A stretch of DNA of 64,000 bases from Roseomonas sp. KE0001 (GCF_016107285.1 NZ_RCVQ01000001.1:671048-735047); one strand, 5' to 3'; positions 19,945-28,904 are shown, numbered from the stretch's first letter. Translations and numbers: made by a program. The notes: generated from the sequence alone by a model not told the origin.

Positions 19945-20160
19945 GTCTGCGGACGCGATGTCGCATCGTCCCGCACGCGCCGTTAGCGCTCTCGCTGCCT
20001 TAAGGGAAGTGGGATGCGGCCACAGGGAGCCGCTTCCGACACAATTTGATGCGAAATCGCAATGAACTTGGTCAACTCTCTTTCGCCCTTAAGTAACAGG
20101 AGCCGCAGCGCATGACGCCAGCGGTTGCAGTCCGGCGGGCCCTCATGGCACCTCTCGCGC

Positions 20161-21132
20161 ATGGTCAGTCGTCGTTTCCTCCTCTCCCGAGTCGCCGCCC
20201 TCCCTGCGCTTGCCGCAACCGGTGCGCAGGCCGCCACCTCCAGCTTCGAGGCCTTCATGGCTGAGGTCGCGTCGGATGCCCGGCGTGCGGGGATCTCGCA
20301 ATCCGTGCTGCAAAGGGCCCTGACGGGGATACGACCGAACGAGAAGGTGCTTGAGCTTGACCGGCGCCAGCCCGAGTTCACGCTGACCTGGGAGCAGTAC
20401 CGGGACAGCCGGCTTTCCGCCCAGCGCATCGAGCGTGGCCGGCAGGCCTTCCAGGACAACCAGGCGCTTCTGGATGCCATCTGGCAACGCTACCAGGTGT
20501 CTCCCCGCGTGGTCGTCGCCGTCTGGGGCCTGGAGACGAACTATGGCGGCTTCACCGGCACCTTCAACGTGATCGAGGCCCTGGCCACGCTGGCCTGGGA
20601 CGGGCGGCGTCACGATTTCTTCCGTGGCGAGCTGATGGCGGCCCTGCGGATCCTGCAGGCGGGGGATGTCACGCCGGAGCGGATGCGGGGCAGCTACGCG
20701 GGCGCCATGGGGCACCCGCAGTTCATGCCCTCGAGCTTCGAGCGTCTCGCCGTGGACTTCGATGGCGATGGCCGGCGCGACATCTGGGACAACCGGGCCG
20801 ATGCCCTGGCCTCCATCGCCAATTATCTCGGCCGCAATGGCTGGCGCGGGGACGAGCGCTGGGGGCGTGAGGTCCTGCTGCCCTCGGGCTTCGATCGCGG
20901 GCAGGCCGGCCGCGGCACGCGCCGCCCGCTGCGCGACTGGGTGCAGGCCGGGGTCCGGGCCAGCGACGGCACGCCCCTGCCGCCGCTGGACATGGCCACC
21001 TCTATCCTGTTGCCCGGCGGGGCGGGCGGGCAGGCCTTCGCGGTCTACCAGAACTTCAACGTGATTCGTCGATACAATCCCTCCGACTACTACGCCCTCG
21101 CCGTCGGGCTATTGTCCGATCTCGTGGCATGA
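20161..21132 (+). CDS. Lytic murein transglycosylase, MltB/GH103 family
   Basis: Cleaves peptidoglycan glycan strands to 1,6-anhydro-muropeptides in the periplasm. The 323-residue product has a signal with paired arginines (SRRFLLSRVAALPALAATGAQA). The GH103 catalytic domain follows: RQPEFTLTWEQY, then the catalytic Glu in VWGLETNYGGFTG, then GSYAGAMGHPQFMPSSF and VDFDGDGRRDIWDN. E. coli MltB is a lipoprotein; no lipobox Cys is seen here, so this one is probably soluble. The ATG at 20161 is preferred because the signal peptide begins there. It is first in a + strand envelope cluster (overlapping rlpA by four bases, then the carboxypeptidase). Confidence 0.94.
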   Translation: MVSRRFLLSRVAALPALAATGAQAATSSFEAFMAEVASDARRAGISQSVLQRALTGIRPNEKVLELDRRQPEFTLTWEQYRDSRLSAQRIERGRQAFQDNQALLDAIWQRYQVSPRVVVAVWGLETNYGGFTGTFNVIEALATLAWDGRRHDFFRGELMAALRILQAGDVTPERMRGSYAGAMGHPQFMPSSFERLAVDFDGDGRRDIWDNRADALASIANYLGRNGWRGDERWGREVLLPSGFDRGQAGRGTRRPLRDWVQAGVRASDGTPLPPLDMATSILLPGGAGGQAFAVYQNFNVIRRYNPSDYYALAVGLLSDLVA

Positions 21133-22034
21133 GGCGCCGCGCCGTCCTCGGCATGGGCCTGGCGCTGCCGGTGCTGGTCACGGCCTGCCATCGGCCTCCC
21201 GCGCCATCGGGTCCGGCGGCAGGCGGCCGCTATCTGATCGGCGGGGCCTACCAGATGGGCGGGGTCTGGTCCTATCCGAAGGAGGATTTCGGCCTGCAGG
21301 AGACCGGCCTGGCGAGTGTCGTGGCCGATCCGCGTGCCGGGCGGCGAACCGCCAATGGCGAGGTCCATGATCCAGCCCTCCTGACGGCGGCGCACCGGAC
21401 CCTGCAGCTGCCGGCCATCCTGCGGGTGACCAATCTCGAGAATGGGCTCAGCCTCCTGGTGCGGGTGAATGACCGGGGGCCGGAGCATCCGGGGCGGGTG
21501 CTGGAGCTGTCCCGCCGCGCCGCGGATCTGCTTCGCATTCCGGCGGCGGGCGGGGCGCAGATCGCCCTGGCGGTCGAGCCGGGGCTGTCGCGCGCCCTGT
21601 CCGCCACGTCGCCGCAGGATGTCTCCACTGTTCTGGCTGTCGCCACGGCGCCCCGCGGGGCGCTGGAAGGCGAGGCGCTGGCACCGCTGCCAGGCACCCG
21701 GAGCCAGGCCGGCCCGGCCGCGTCTCCGCCGGGCCGCCGCGCGGCGGAGGAGGTGGCGGCTCCCGCGCCGCCGCCGCTCCGGCTGCCGGAGGAGGTCGCC
21801 ACGCTGCCGCCCCGTCCCGGCCGGATGGTCATCCAGGCGGGCACCTTCTTCAATCGGGCCGACGCCCAGCGGCAGGCGGCGCGGATCGGCGCCCGGGTCG
21901 AGAGCCATGGCCCGTCCCGCCGGCCCGAATACCGTGTCCGCCTTGGCCCCTATGCATCCGTCGCGCAGGCGGATACAGCGCTCGAGGCCGTGCTCCGGTC
22001 CGGCCTGTCCGAAGCCCGCATCCTGATCGACTGA
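21129..22034 (+). CDS. rlpA: RlpA-like lipoprotein with SPOR domain (septal transglycosylase family)
   Basis: In other bacteria RlpA cleaves denuded glycan strands at the division septum. Here a lipoprotein signal ends at VTAC (Cys20). The double-psi beta-barrel domain has RRTANGEVHDPALLTAAHRTL and LRVTNLENG...VRVNDRGP, keeping the Glu and Asp equivalents of the catalytic residues. The usual ASWYG segment reads ASVVADP instead. A Pro/Ala-rich linker leads to a C-terminal SPOR domain (MVIQAGTFFNRADAQRQAARIG...YRVRLGPY), which binds septal peptidoglycan. The start overlaps the transglycosylase stop (ATGA), so two wall-cutting enzymes are coexpressed. Confidence 0.92.
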   Translation: MRRRAVLGMGLALPVLVTACHRPPAPSGPAAGGRYLIGGAYQMGGVWSYPKEDFGLQETGLASVVADPRAGRRTANGEVHDPALLTAAHRTLQLPAILRVTNLENGLSLLVRVNDRGPEHPGRVLELSRRAADLLRIPAAGGAQIALAVEPGLSRALSATSPQDVSTVLAVATAPRGALEGEALAPLPGTRSQAGPAASPPGRRAAEEVAAPAPPPLRLPEEVATLPPRPGRMVIQAGTFFNRADAQRQAARIGARVESHGPSRRPEYRVRLGPYASVAQADTALEAVLRSGLSEARILID

Positions 22035-22057
22035 GCCCCATGAGGAGAATCCCCGCC

Positions 22058-23269
22058 ATGCCGCTTCGCCGCGAGTTGCTGGGCGGTGCCGGCGCGGTTG
22101 TCGCCGCCGGCGCGCTGACCACCACCGGTGCGGGAGAGGCCCTGGCGCAGCGCCGCCCGGCCGCGCGACCGGCCCCGCCGCCGACCAGCCCGGCGACCAC
22201 GCCTCTCGGGCCGGTGGATACGCAAGCCCGGCAGGCCCTCATCATCGACGCTGATACCGGCGCGGTGCTGCTCGAGAAGAACGCGGATGAGTTGATGCCG
22301 CCTTCCTCGATGTCGAAGCTGATGACGATGTACGTCGTCTTCGACCTGCTGAAGCAGGGGCGGCTGCGCTGGGACCAGGAGCTGCCGGTCAGCGAGCGCG
22401 CCTGGCGCATGGGCGGCTCCAAGATGTTCGTCGAGCTCGGCAGCTCCGTCAGTGTCGAGAACCTGGCACGGGGTGTGATCATCCAGTCGGGCAATGATGC
22501 CTGCATCGTCCTGGCCGAGGGCATCAGCGGCAGCGAGCAGCAGTTTGCCGAGCTTCTGAACGAGTACGGCAAGCGGATCGGCCTAAAGGACAGCCACTTC
22601 CGCAACGCGACCGGCTGGCCCGACCCCGAGCACCGCATGACGGCGCGCGACCTGGCGATCCTGGCCAGCCGCCTGATCCACGATTTCCCGGACGCCTTCC
22701 GCTTCTACAGCGAGCGCTCCTTCCGCTGGCACGACATCAACCAGGAGAACCGCAATCCGCTGCTGGGCCGCGTCGCGGGCGCCGACGGGCTGAAGACCGG
22801 GCATACGGAGGATGCGGGCTACGGGCTGACCGGCACCGCCAAGCGGGGCGACCGGCGACTGATCCTGGTGGTCAACGGCCTGAACTCGATGCGCGCGCGG
22901 GCCGAGGAGTCCGAGCGGCTGATGGAATGGGGCTTCCGGGAGTTCGAGAACGTCGTGCTGTTCCGCGCCGCCGATACGGTGGAGGAGGCGCCTGTCTATC
23001 TCGGTGACAGGCCGACAATCCCCCTGGTCGGCGGCAAGGATCTGGTGCTGACGCTGCCGCGGCAATGGCGGCGCAGCCTGACGGTGAAGCTGCGGTATGA
23101 CAGTCCTCTGCAGGCTCCGGTGGCCAAGGGGCAGGAGGCTGGCCAGCTGGAAGTCTCCGGCCAGGGCGTACCGCCCATGGTCCTGCCGCTCTATGCCGGG
23201 GCGGATGTCGCGAAGCTCGGCCTGGTGCAGCGGATTCCGGCGGTTCTCGGCCGCCTGATCTCAGGCTGA
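22058..23269 (+). CDS. D-alanyl-D-alanine carboxypeptidase (S11, PBP5/6 type)
   Basis: Removes the terminal D-Ala from peptidoglycan pentapeptides in the periplasm. The signal sequence (LLGGAGAVVAAGALTTTG...ALAQ) precedes a Pro-rich linker. The penicillin-binding catalytic motifs are intact: SxxK in PPSSMSKLM, SxN as QSGNDA and KTG in GLKTGHTEDAG. The PBP5 C-terminal beta domain (VPLYLGDRPTIPLV-like region onward) ends in a helix (KLGLVQRIPAVLGRLI) that may anchor it to the membrane. The start at 22058 has AGGAGA about 10 bases upstream; an in-frame ATG at 22040 would add six residues. Confidence 0.95.
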   Translation: MPLRRELLGGAGAVVAAGALTTTGAGEALAQRRPAARPAPPPTSPATTPLGPVDTQARQALIIDADTGAVLLEKNADELMPPSSMSKLMTMYVVFDLLKQGRLRWDQELPVSERAWRMGGSKMFVELGSSVSVENLARGVIIQSGNDACIVLAEGISGSEQQFAELLNEYGKRIGLKDSHFRNATGWPDPEHRMTARDLAILASRLIHDFPDAFRFYSERSFRWHDINQENRNPLLGRVAGADGLKTGHTEDAGYGLTGTAKRGDRRLILVVNGLNSMRARAEESERLMEWGFREFENVVLFRAADTVEEAPVYLGDRPTIPLVGGKDLVLTLPRQWRRSLTVKLRYDSPLQAPVAKGQEAGQLEVSGQGVPPMVLPLYAGADVAKLGLVQRIPAVLGRLISG

Positions 23270-23270
23270 G

Positions 23271-23912
23271 GTGGGGCGGCCCGCGGCGCGATCGGCCTTC
23301 ATCACGCTGGAAGGCGGCGAGGGCGCCGGAAAGACCACCCTGTCCGGCGGCCTGGCTCGAGCATTGGCGGAGGCCGGCCTGCCGGTGCTGAGGACCCGGG
23401 AGCCGGGTGGCGCTCCGGGTGCCGAGGTGCTGCGCGCGCTTCTGCTGCAGGGTAGCGTGGACTGGGATCCGGTCGCGGAAGCCATGCTGATGTTCGCCGC
23501 CCGGCGGGAGCACCTGGAGAAGACCATCCGTCCCGCCCTAGCGGCCGGGATCTGGGTGGTCTGCGACCGCTTCGCCGATTCCACCCTGGCCTATCAGTGC
23601 CATGGGCATGGCCTCGACCTGTCCCTGTACCGGAAGCTGTCCGATGTGGCCCTCGGGGACTTCCGGCCCGACCTGACGCTGGTGCTCGACCTGCCGCCGG
23701 CGGAAGGCATGCGCAGGGCCCTGTCGCGTGGCCTGCCCGATCGGTTCGAGCGCCTGGGCGCCCCCTTCCACGCCCGTGTCCACGCCGCCTTCCGGGCCAT
23801 CGCCACGGCGGAGCCGGACCGCTGCCAGATCCTGGATGCGCGGCAGCCGGCCGAGGCGCTGCGGCGGGAGGCCATGGCCGTCCTCGCGGATCGGCTCGGG
23901 GCACCGCTGTGA
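23271..23912 (+). CDS. tmk: Thymidylate kinase
   Basis: Phosphorylates dTMP to dTDP for DNA synthesis in the cytosol. The 213-residue product has the P-loop EGGEGAGKTT, the TREPGG motif, the DRFADSTLAYQ region (DRY/H-type motif) and LDLPPAEGMRRALSRGLPDRFE in the lid area. It begins with GTG one base after the carboxypeptidase stop, and its own stop overlaps the holB GTG (GTGA). tmk-holB coupling is widespread in bacteria and ties nucleotide supply to the replicase clamp loader. Confidence 0.96.
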   Translation: MGRPAARSAFITLEGGEGAGKTTLSGGLARALAEAGLPVLRTREPGGAPGAEVLRALLLQGSVDWDPVAEAMLMFAARREHLEKTIRPALAAGIWVVCDRFADSTLAYQCHGHGLDLSLYRKLSDVALGDFRPDLTLVLDLPPAEGMRRALSRGLPDRFERLGAPFHARVHAAFRAIATAEPDRCQILDARQPAEALRREAMAVLADRLGAPL

Positions 23913-24913
23913 TCCCCCCGGAGGCGCGGGCCAATCCTGACCTGTACGGCCACGACGCCGCCATGGCGGCACTGGAGGCGGCGGGCCGGGGAGGACGGTT
24001 GCACCATGCCTGGCTGATCTCGGGGCCGCAGGGCACCGGCAAGGCGACGCTGGCCTATCGTTTCGCGCGATGGCTGCTGGCCGGCCGTCCGCCCTCCTCG
24101 CCGCCGCTCCACCTGCCGCCGCAGGATGCGGTCTTCCGCCGTGTCGCCGCCGGCGGGCATGCCGACCTGCGCGTGCTGGCGCCGAATGCGGGGGAGCGGG
24201 GCGTGAAGCTGATGATCCGGGTGGACGAGGTTCGCCAAGTGCCGCGCTTCCTGGGCCTGACGGCGGCGGAAGGCGGCTGGCGGATCGTCGTCATCGAGCA
24301 GGCCGAAGCGATGAACCCGGAGGCGCAGAACGCCCTGCTGAAGACCCTGGAGGAGCCGCCCAGCCGCAGCCTGCTGCTGCTGACCACCGCCGCGCCGGAC
24401 CGCCTCCTGCCCACGATCCGCAGCCGCTGCCGCCGGATCGAGCTGTTCCCCCTGCCTCCGGCCGAGATGGAGGCCGTCCTCTCGGCCTGGCTGCCCGACC
24501 TGCCGGAGGCTGAGCTTCAGCTTCTGGCGCGGATCTCCGGTGGCGCGCCAGGACGTGCGCTCCGGCTGTTCGAGGAGGACGGGCTGACGCTCCAGCGCAG
24601 CGTCGAGACGGTCCTGCATGGCCTTCCCGATCTGGACGGGCGGCAGTTGCATGCCCTGGCCGACAGCCTGGCGGCACGCAGGGACGGCAGCGCCTTCGGC
24701 ACCTTCATCACCCTGCTGCGCGATGCCCTGGGCTCGGCCATCCGCGAGGCCGCGCGGGGAGGGGAGGCGCCGGCCTTCATCGCCGCCCGCCCGCTTGCCG
24801 ACTGGGCCTCGCTGTGGGACACCCTTGGCCGCCTGGCCGACGAGACGGAAGCCCTGAATCTCGACCGCAAGCAGGCGGTCCTGACCGGCCTGACGCAGCT
24901 GACCTCGCGTTGA
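23909..24913 (+). CDS. holB: DNA polymerase III subunit delta prime
   Basis: Clamp-loader subunit of the replicative polymerase. The 334-residue product shows a GPQGTGKAT P-loop near residue 38, the beta-clamp-loader block VDEVRQVPRFLGLT...WRIVVIEQAEAMNPEAQNALLKTLEEPP (delta-prime signature) and LLTTAAPDRLLPTIRSRC. The zinc-binding Cys cluster seen in E. coli delta prime is not evident. GTG at 23909 was chosen because it overlaps the tmk stop by four bases and starts IPPEARANPDLYGH, the usual family opening. metG follows after 11 bases. Confidence 0.94.
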   Translation: MIPPEARANPDLYGHDAAMAALEAAGRGGRLHHAWLISGPQGTGKATLAYRFARWLLAGRPPSSPPLHLPPQDAVFRRVAAGGHADLRVLAPNAGERGVKLMIRVDEVRQVPRFLGLTAAEGGWRIVVIEQAEAMNPEAQNALLKTLEEPPSRSLLLLTTAAPDRLLPTIRSRCRRIELFPLPPAEMEAVLSAWLPDLPEAELQLLARISGGAPGRALRLFEEDGLTLQRSVETVLHGLPDLDGRQLHALADSLAARRDGSAFGTFITLLRDALGSAIREAARGGEAPAFIAARPLADWASLWDTLGRLADETEALNLDRKQAVLTGLTQLTSR

Positions 24914-24924
24914 GGACCTGAACG

Positions 24925-26463
24925 ATGACGAGCGAATCCCGCTCCTACCTGACCACACCGATCTATTACGTCAACGACAAGCCGCATATCGGCCATGCCT
25001 ATACCTCTCTCGCGGCCGATGTGATGGCGCGTTGGCGGCGGATGTCGGGGCAGGAGGTTTTCTTCCTGACCGGCACCGACGAGCACGGTCAGAAGGTCGA
25101 GAAGGCCGCCGAGGCGCGGGGGATGCAGCCGCAGGCCTTCACCGACATGGTGAGCGAGGCCTTCCGCGAACTGGCCGCCCGCATGAACTACTCGAATGAC
25201 GCCTTCATCCGCACCACGGAGGAGCGGCACAAGAGGGCCTGCGCCGCGCTCTGGACCCGGCTGCAGGAGAGGGGCGAGATCTACCTCGGCCATTACGAGG
25301 GCTGGTACGCGGTCCGTGACGAGGCCTTCTACGGGCCCGACGAGATCACGGAGAAGGACGGGCAGAAGTTCGCTCCGACCGGCGCGCCGGTCGAATGGGT
25401 GAGGGAGCCTTCCTACTTCTTCCGGCTCTCGGCCTGGCAGGACAGGCTCCTCGCCTTCTACGAGGCGCATCCGGATTTCATCGCGCCTGGCACCCGGCGC
25501 AACGAGGTGATCAGCTTCGTCAGGAGCGGGCTCAGCGACCTCTCCATCTCCCGCACCTCCTTCAAATGGGGCGTCAAGGTGCCGGGCGACGATGCCCATG
25601 TGATGTATGTGTGGCTCGATGCCCTGACGAACTACATCACCGCCCTCGGCTATCCCGACGAGACCGGTGAGCTCTGGAAGTTCTGGCCGGCCGACGTGCA
25701 TTTCGTCGGCAAGGATATCCTGCGCTTCCATGCCATCTACTGGCCGGCGTTCCTGATGGCCGCCGACCTGCCGCCGCCCCGCCGCATCTTCGCGCATGGC
25801 TGGTGGACCAATGAGGGGCAGAAGATCTCCAAGTCGGTCGGCAACGTCATCGATCCCCTGGCGCTGATCGACGAATTCGGGCTGGATCCGGTACGGTTCT
25901 TCCTGCTGCGCGAGGTGCCCTTCGGCAATGACGGCGATTTCAGTCGCCGTGCGCTGATCGGACGCCTGAACAGCGAGTTGGCCAATGATCTGGGCAATCT
26001 GGCACAGCGCAGCCTGGCGCTGATTCAGAAGAACTGCGAGGGCCGGCTGCCTGCTGCCGGGCCGGAGCTGCCGGCGGATGGCGAGGTGCTGGATGCCATC
26101 CGCGCCCTTCCGGGCCAGGTCGACGAGGCGCTGGGCCGCCAGGCCTTCCATGAGGCGCTGGAGCGCATCTGGGTGGTGACGCGGCTGGGCAACTCCTGGA
26201 TCGACGCACAGAAGCCGTGGTCGCTGAAGAAGACCGATCCGGCCCGCATGCTGTCCGTGCTGCGGCATCTGCACAGCCTGCTGCGCTGCCTCGCCACGGT
26301 GCTGCTGCCTTTCATGCCGGGGACCATGGCCCGCATGCTCGACCAGCTCGGCGTGCCCGAGGGCAGGCGCGGCCTTGCGGCGCTCGCCAGCCCCATGCCC
26401 GACGGGACGGCGCTGCCGCCGCCCAGCCCTCTGTTCCAGAAAATCCAGGACGAGGCGGCCTGA
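24925..26463 (+). CDS. metG: Methionyl-tRNA synthetase
   Basis: Class I aminoacyl-tRNA synthetase that charges tRNA-Met. HIGH motif is KPHIGHAY (residues about 16-23); the KMSKS-type motif is GQKISKSVGN. The connective peptide lacks the Cys pairs of the E. coli enzyme, so this is the zinc-free form. There is no C-terminal dimerisation/Trbp111 domain (512 residues). It overlaps tatD by one base (TGATG), continuing the operon tmk-holB-metG-tatD-metallo-hydrolase, an order familiar from many alphaproteobacteria. Confidence 0.97.
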   Translation: MTSESRSYLTTPIYYVNDKPHIGHAYTSLAADVMARWRRMSGQEVFFLTGTDEHGQKVEKAAEARGMQPQAFTDMVSEAFRELAARMNYSNDAFIRTTEERHKRACAALWTRLQERGEIYLGHYEGWYAVRDEAFYGPDEITEKDGQKFAPTGAPVEWVREPSYFFRLSAWQDRLLAFYEAHPDFIAPGTRRNEVISFVRSGLSDLSISRTSFKWGVKVPGDDAHVMYVWLDALTNYITALGYPDETGELWKFWPADVHFVGKDILRFHAIYWPAFLMAADLPPPRRIFAHGWWTNEGQKISKSVGNVIDPLALIDEFGLDPVRFFLLREVPFGNDGDFSRRALIGRLNSELANDLGNLAQRSLALIQKNCEGRLPAAGPELPADGEVLDAIRALPGQVDEALGRQAFHEALERIWVVTRLGNSWIDAQKPWSLKKTDPARMLSVLRHLHSLLRCLATVLLPFMPGTMARMLDQLGVPEGRRGLAALASPMPDGTALPPPSPLFQKIQDEAA

Positions 26464-27233
26464 TGCTGGTCGATAGCCACTGCCATCTCGACTACTTCAA
26501 CGATGAGGAGATCCGGGACATCCTCGGCCGCGCCGCCGAGGCAGGTGTGGGAGAGATGGTCACCATTGGCGTGCGGATGAGCCAGGCCGCCGACGTTAAA
26601 TCGATATCGGAACGATTCCCCGGGGTTTGGGCCACTGTCGGCGTGCATCCCCAGAATGTGGGGGAAAGCCCGCTGCCCGAGGTGGCGGAGATCGTTGCCG
26701 CCGCCGGGCATCCGCGCGTCGTCGGCATCGGCGAGAGCGGGCTGGACTACTTCTACGACAAGGCGCCGCGGGCGGTTCAGCAGGAGGGCTTCCGGCGGCA
26801 TATCCGCGCCGCTCGCCAGACCGGCCTGCCGCTGGTCGTGCACGCGCGGGACGCGGACCAGGATATCGGGGACATCCTGCGGGAGGAGCGCGCCGACGGC
26901 GCCTTCTCCTTCGTGCTGCATTGCTTCAGCTCCGGCCGCGGGCTGGCGGAGGAGGCGATCGCCATGGGGGGATACGTGTCCTTCTCGGGCATGCTGACCT
27001 TCCCGAAGTCGCAGGAGATCCGCGACATCGCCCGGGACATGCCGAAGGACCGCATCCTGGTCGAAACGGACTCGCCCTATCTGGCACCGGTGCCGTTCCG
27101 GGGGAAGCGCAACGAACCGTCCTATGTCCGCCATACGGCGCGCGTCCTCGCCGGGCTGCACGACATGGACGAGGAAGCCATGGCCGCGCTGACCACCACG
27201 AATTTCCGGCGCCTTTTCAGCAAGGCGGCCTAG
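26463..27233 (+). CDS. TatD family metal-dependent hydrolase / DNase
   Basis: TIM-barrel metallo-hydrolase of 256 residues; characterised relatives are 3'-5' DNases. Metal ligands are recognisable in order: DSHCHLD (HxH at residues 5-7), the Glu of GIGESGLDYFY, His of HARDADQDI, His of FVLHCFSSG and the Asp of LVETDSPYLAP. The start overlaps the metG stop. The gene order metG-tatD is conserved in many bacteria. Confidence 0.93.
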   Translation: MLVDSHCHLDYFNDEEIRDILGRAAEAGVGEMVTIGVRMSQAADVKSISERFPGVWATVGVHPQNVGESPLPEVAEIVAAAGHPRVVGIGESGLDYFYDKAPRAVQQEGFRRHIRAARQTGLPLVVHARDADQDIGDILREERADGAFSFVLHCFSSGRGLAEEAIAMGGYVSFSGMLTFPKSQEIRDIARDMPKDRILVETDSPYLAPVPFRGKRNEPSYVRHTARVLAGLHDMDEEAMAALTTTNFRRLFSKAA

Positions 27234-27237
27234 GCCC

Positions 27238-28041
27238 TTGTCGTTGAAGGTCTCTGTCCTGGGCTGCGGAGGCTCCGCCGGCGTGCCGCAGATCGGTGGC
27301 CCGGATGGGTTGGGCGACTGGGGGCACTGCGATCCTGGCGAGCCGCGCAACCGCCGCAAGCGATCCTCGATCCTGATCGAGGGCGCGGATGGCCGCCGCC
27401 TGCTGGTCGATGCCGGGCCCGATCTCCGGCAGCAACTGCTGGAGAATGGCATAGGGCGGCTGGACTGCCTCCTGGTGACGCATGGACATGCCGATCACAT
27501 CATGGGGCTGGATGAGCTGCGGCCGATCAACCGGGTGCTGGGCGAAGCCCTGCCGCTGCTCGCGACGCCGGAGACGCTGGCGGAGCTTCAGGCCCGCTTC
27601 GAATATGTCTTCCGCCCGCCGACGCCGCCGATCTTCTTCCGGCCGGCGCTGACGCCGGTCGCCGTGGCGCCGGGGCGGACGGTCGAGGCGGCCGGGATGG
27701 CGGTCCGGCTTTTCCGGCAGGACCACAAGGTCATGGAGACGCTCGGCCTGCGGATTGGCGGCTTCGCTTACTCCACGGATGTCGTCGCCATGCCGGAGGA
27801 GAGCATGGCGATGCTGGGCGGTCTGGATACCTGGATCGTCGGCTGCTTCCAGCGGCGGCCGCACGCCGTGCATGCGCATCTGGACAAGGTGCTGGACTGG
27901 GTGGCCGCGCTGAAGCCGCGTCGCACGGTCCTGACCCATATGGGCACGGACATGGACTGGTCCTGGCTGCGTGCGAACCTGCCGGATGGGGTGGAAGCCG
28001 CGCATGACGGCATGCAGCTAACCATTCCTGCCGCCACCTAG
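27238..28041 (+). CDS. MBL-fold metallo-hydrolase, PhnP-like
   Basis: Metallo-beta-lactamase-fold hydrolase (267 residues) related to PhnP phosphodiesterases. It starts VSVLGCGGSAGVPQIGG and has GDWGHCDP/NRRKRSSILIE, the metal-binding THGHADHIMGLDELRPI, and the later His/Asp ligands in FRQDHKVMETLG, FAYSTDV and LTHMGTDMDW. Start codon TTG at 27238 (or 27244), four bases after the tatD stop. Cyclic nucleotide or phosphodiester substrate likely but unproven. Its TAG stop (28039-28041) is directly followed by the dif-like site. Confidence 0.9.
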   Translation: MSLKVSVLGCGGSAGVPQIGGPDGLGDWGHCDPGEPRNRRKRSSILIEGADGRRLLVDAGPDLRQQLLENGIGRLDCLLVTHGHADHIMGLDELRPINRVLGEALPLLATPETLAELQARFEYVFRPPTPPIFFRPALTPVAVAPGRTVEAAGMAVRLFRQDHKVMETLGLRIGGFAYSTDVVAMPEESMAMLGGLDTWIVGCFQRRPHAVHAHLDKVLDWVAALKPRRTVLTHMGTDMDWSWLRANLPDGVEAAHDGMQLTIPAAT

Positions 28042-28069
28042 ATTTTACATAATCTTCCTTATGCGGCAA
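28042..28069 (-). other. dif: Candidate dif site (XerC/XerD chromosome-dimer resolution site)
   Basis: Exactly 28 bp. Read on the minus strand: XerC-type arm TTGCCGCATAA (28069-28059), 6-bp centre GGAAGA (28058-28053), XerD-type arm TTATGTAAAAT (28052-28042). The XerD arm matches 10 of 11 bases of the E. coli arm (TTATGTTAAAT), and the inner CGCATAA of the XerC arm is identical to E. coli. Overall 20 of 28 positions match E. coli dif. It is a strongly AT-rich island in GC-rich DNA, intergenic, at the point where GGGNAGGG octamers reverse direction. The centre differs from the E. coli TGTATA. Confidence 0.85.
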
Positions 28070-28086
28070 TCAGAGGTACGACTTCC

Positions 28087-28881
28087 ATGACCGATGCGGC
28101 GGCCCCCCTTCTTCGCCTGCTGGACATCATGCGGCGGCTGCGCGCACCCGATGGCTGCCCCTGGGACCGGGAGCAGGACTTCGCCTCCATCGCGCCCTAC
28201 ACGATCGAGGAGGCCTATGAGGTCGCCGATGCCATAAGCCGTGATGATCCGGCGGCGCTCCAGGACGAGCTGGGAGATCTGCTGTTCCAGGTCGTCTATC
28301 ACGCCCAGATGGCACAGGAGGCCGGCAGCTTCGGCTTTGCCGATGTGGCGCGCGGCATCGGCGACAAGATGATCCGCCGCCACCCCCATGTCTTCGGTGA
28401 GGCGGCGACGCGCGACAGCGCGGAGCAGACCGTGGCCTGGGAAGCCCAGAAACAGCGTGAGCGGCAGGCGCGTGCCGAGACGGGAACCCTGGCGGGGCTG
28501 CCCTCCACCCTGCCCGCCCTGACACGCGCGGCCAAGCTGACGCGCCGCGCCGCGCGCGTCGGCTTCGACTGGCCGGATGCCGACTCGGTGTTCGATAAGC
28601 TGGAGGAGGAAGCCCGGGAGCTTCGCGCGGAATTGCCGGGCGCCTCGCGGGGGCGGCTCGCGGACGAGTTGGGCGATCTGCTTTTCGTCCTCGCCAATCT
28701 GGCCCGCAAGCTCGATCTCGACCCGGAGGCCTGCCTGCGCGGCGCCAACGCCAAGTTCGAACGGCGCTTCCAGGCCGTGGAAGGCAAGTTGGCCCGGCAG
28801 GGCCAATCGCCCGCCGACGTGTCCCTCGACGTCATGGAGGCGGCCTGGCAGGCGGTTAAGAAGGAGGAAGCCGCCGGCTGA
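28087..28881 (+). CDS. mazG: Nucleoside triphosphate pyrophosphohydrolase MazG
   Basis: Hydrolyses (d)NTPs to monophosphates and pyrophosphate, a house-cleaning enzyme. The 264-residue product contains two MazG domains. The first has CPWDREQDFASI...EEAYEVADAI and DELGDLLFQVVYHAQMA; the second has KLEEEARELRAEL and DELGDLLFVLANLARKL, followed by GANAKFERRF. Each shows the EExxE/ExxD metal-binding pattern. It is the first gene to the right of the dif-like site. It converges on the inositol-phosphatase-family gene with 23 bases between the stops. Confidence 0.96.
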   Translation: MTDAAAPLLRLLDIMRRLRAPDGCPWDREQDFASIAPYTIEEAYEVADAISRDDPAALQDELGDLLFQVVYHAQMAQEAGSFGFADVARGIGDKMIRRHPHVFGEAATRDSAEQTVAWEAQKQRERQARAETGTLAGLPSTLPALTRAAKLTRRAARVGFDWPDADSVFDKLEEEARELRAELPGASRGRLADELGDLLFVLANLARKLDLDPEACLRGANAKFERRFQAVEGKLARQGQSPADVSLDVMEAAWQAVKKEEAAG

Positions 28882-28904
28882 ACCGGCCGGCTTCCGCGAG
28901 CCCG

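Noticed and set aside
24914..24924. Riboswitch or T-box ahead of metG
   Set aside because: Only 11 bases separate holB from metG; no leader exists.
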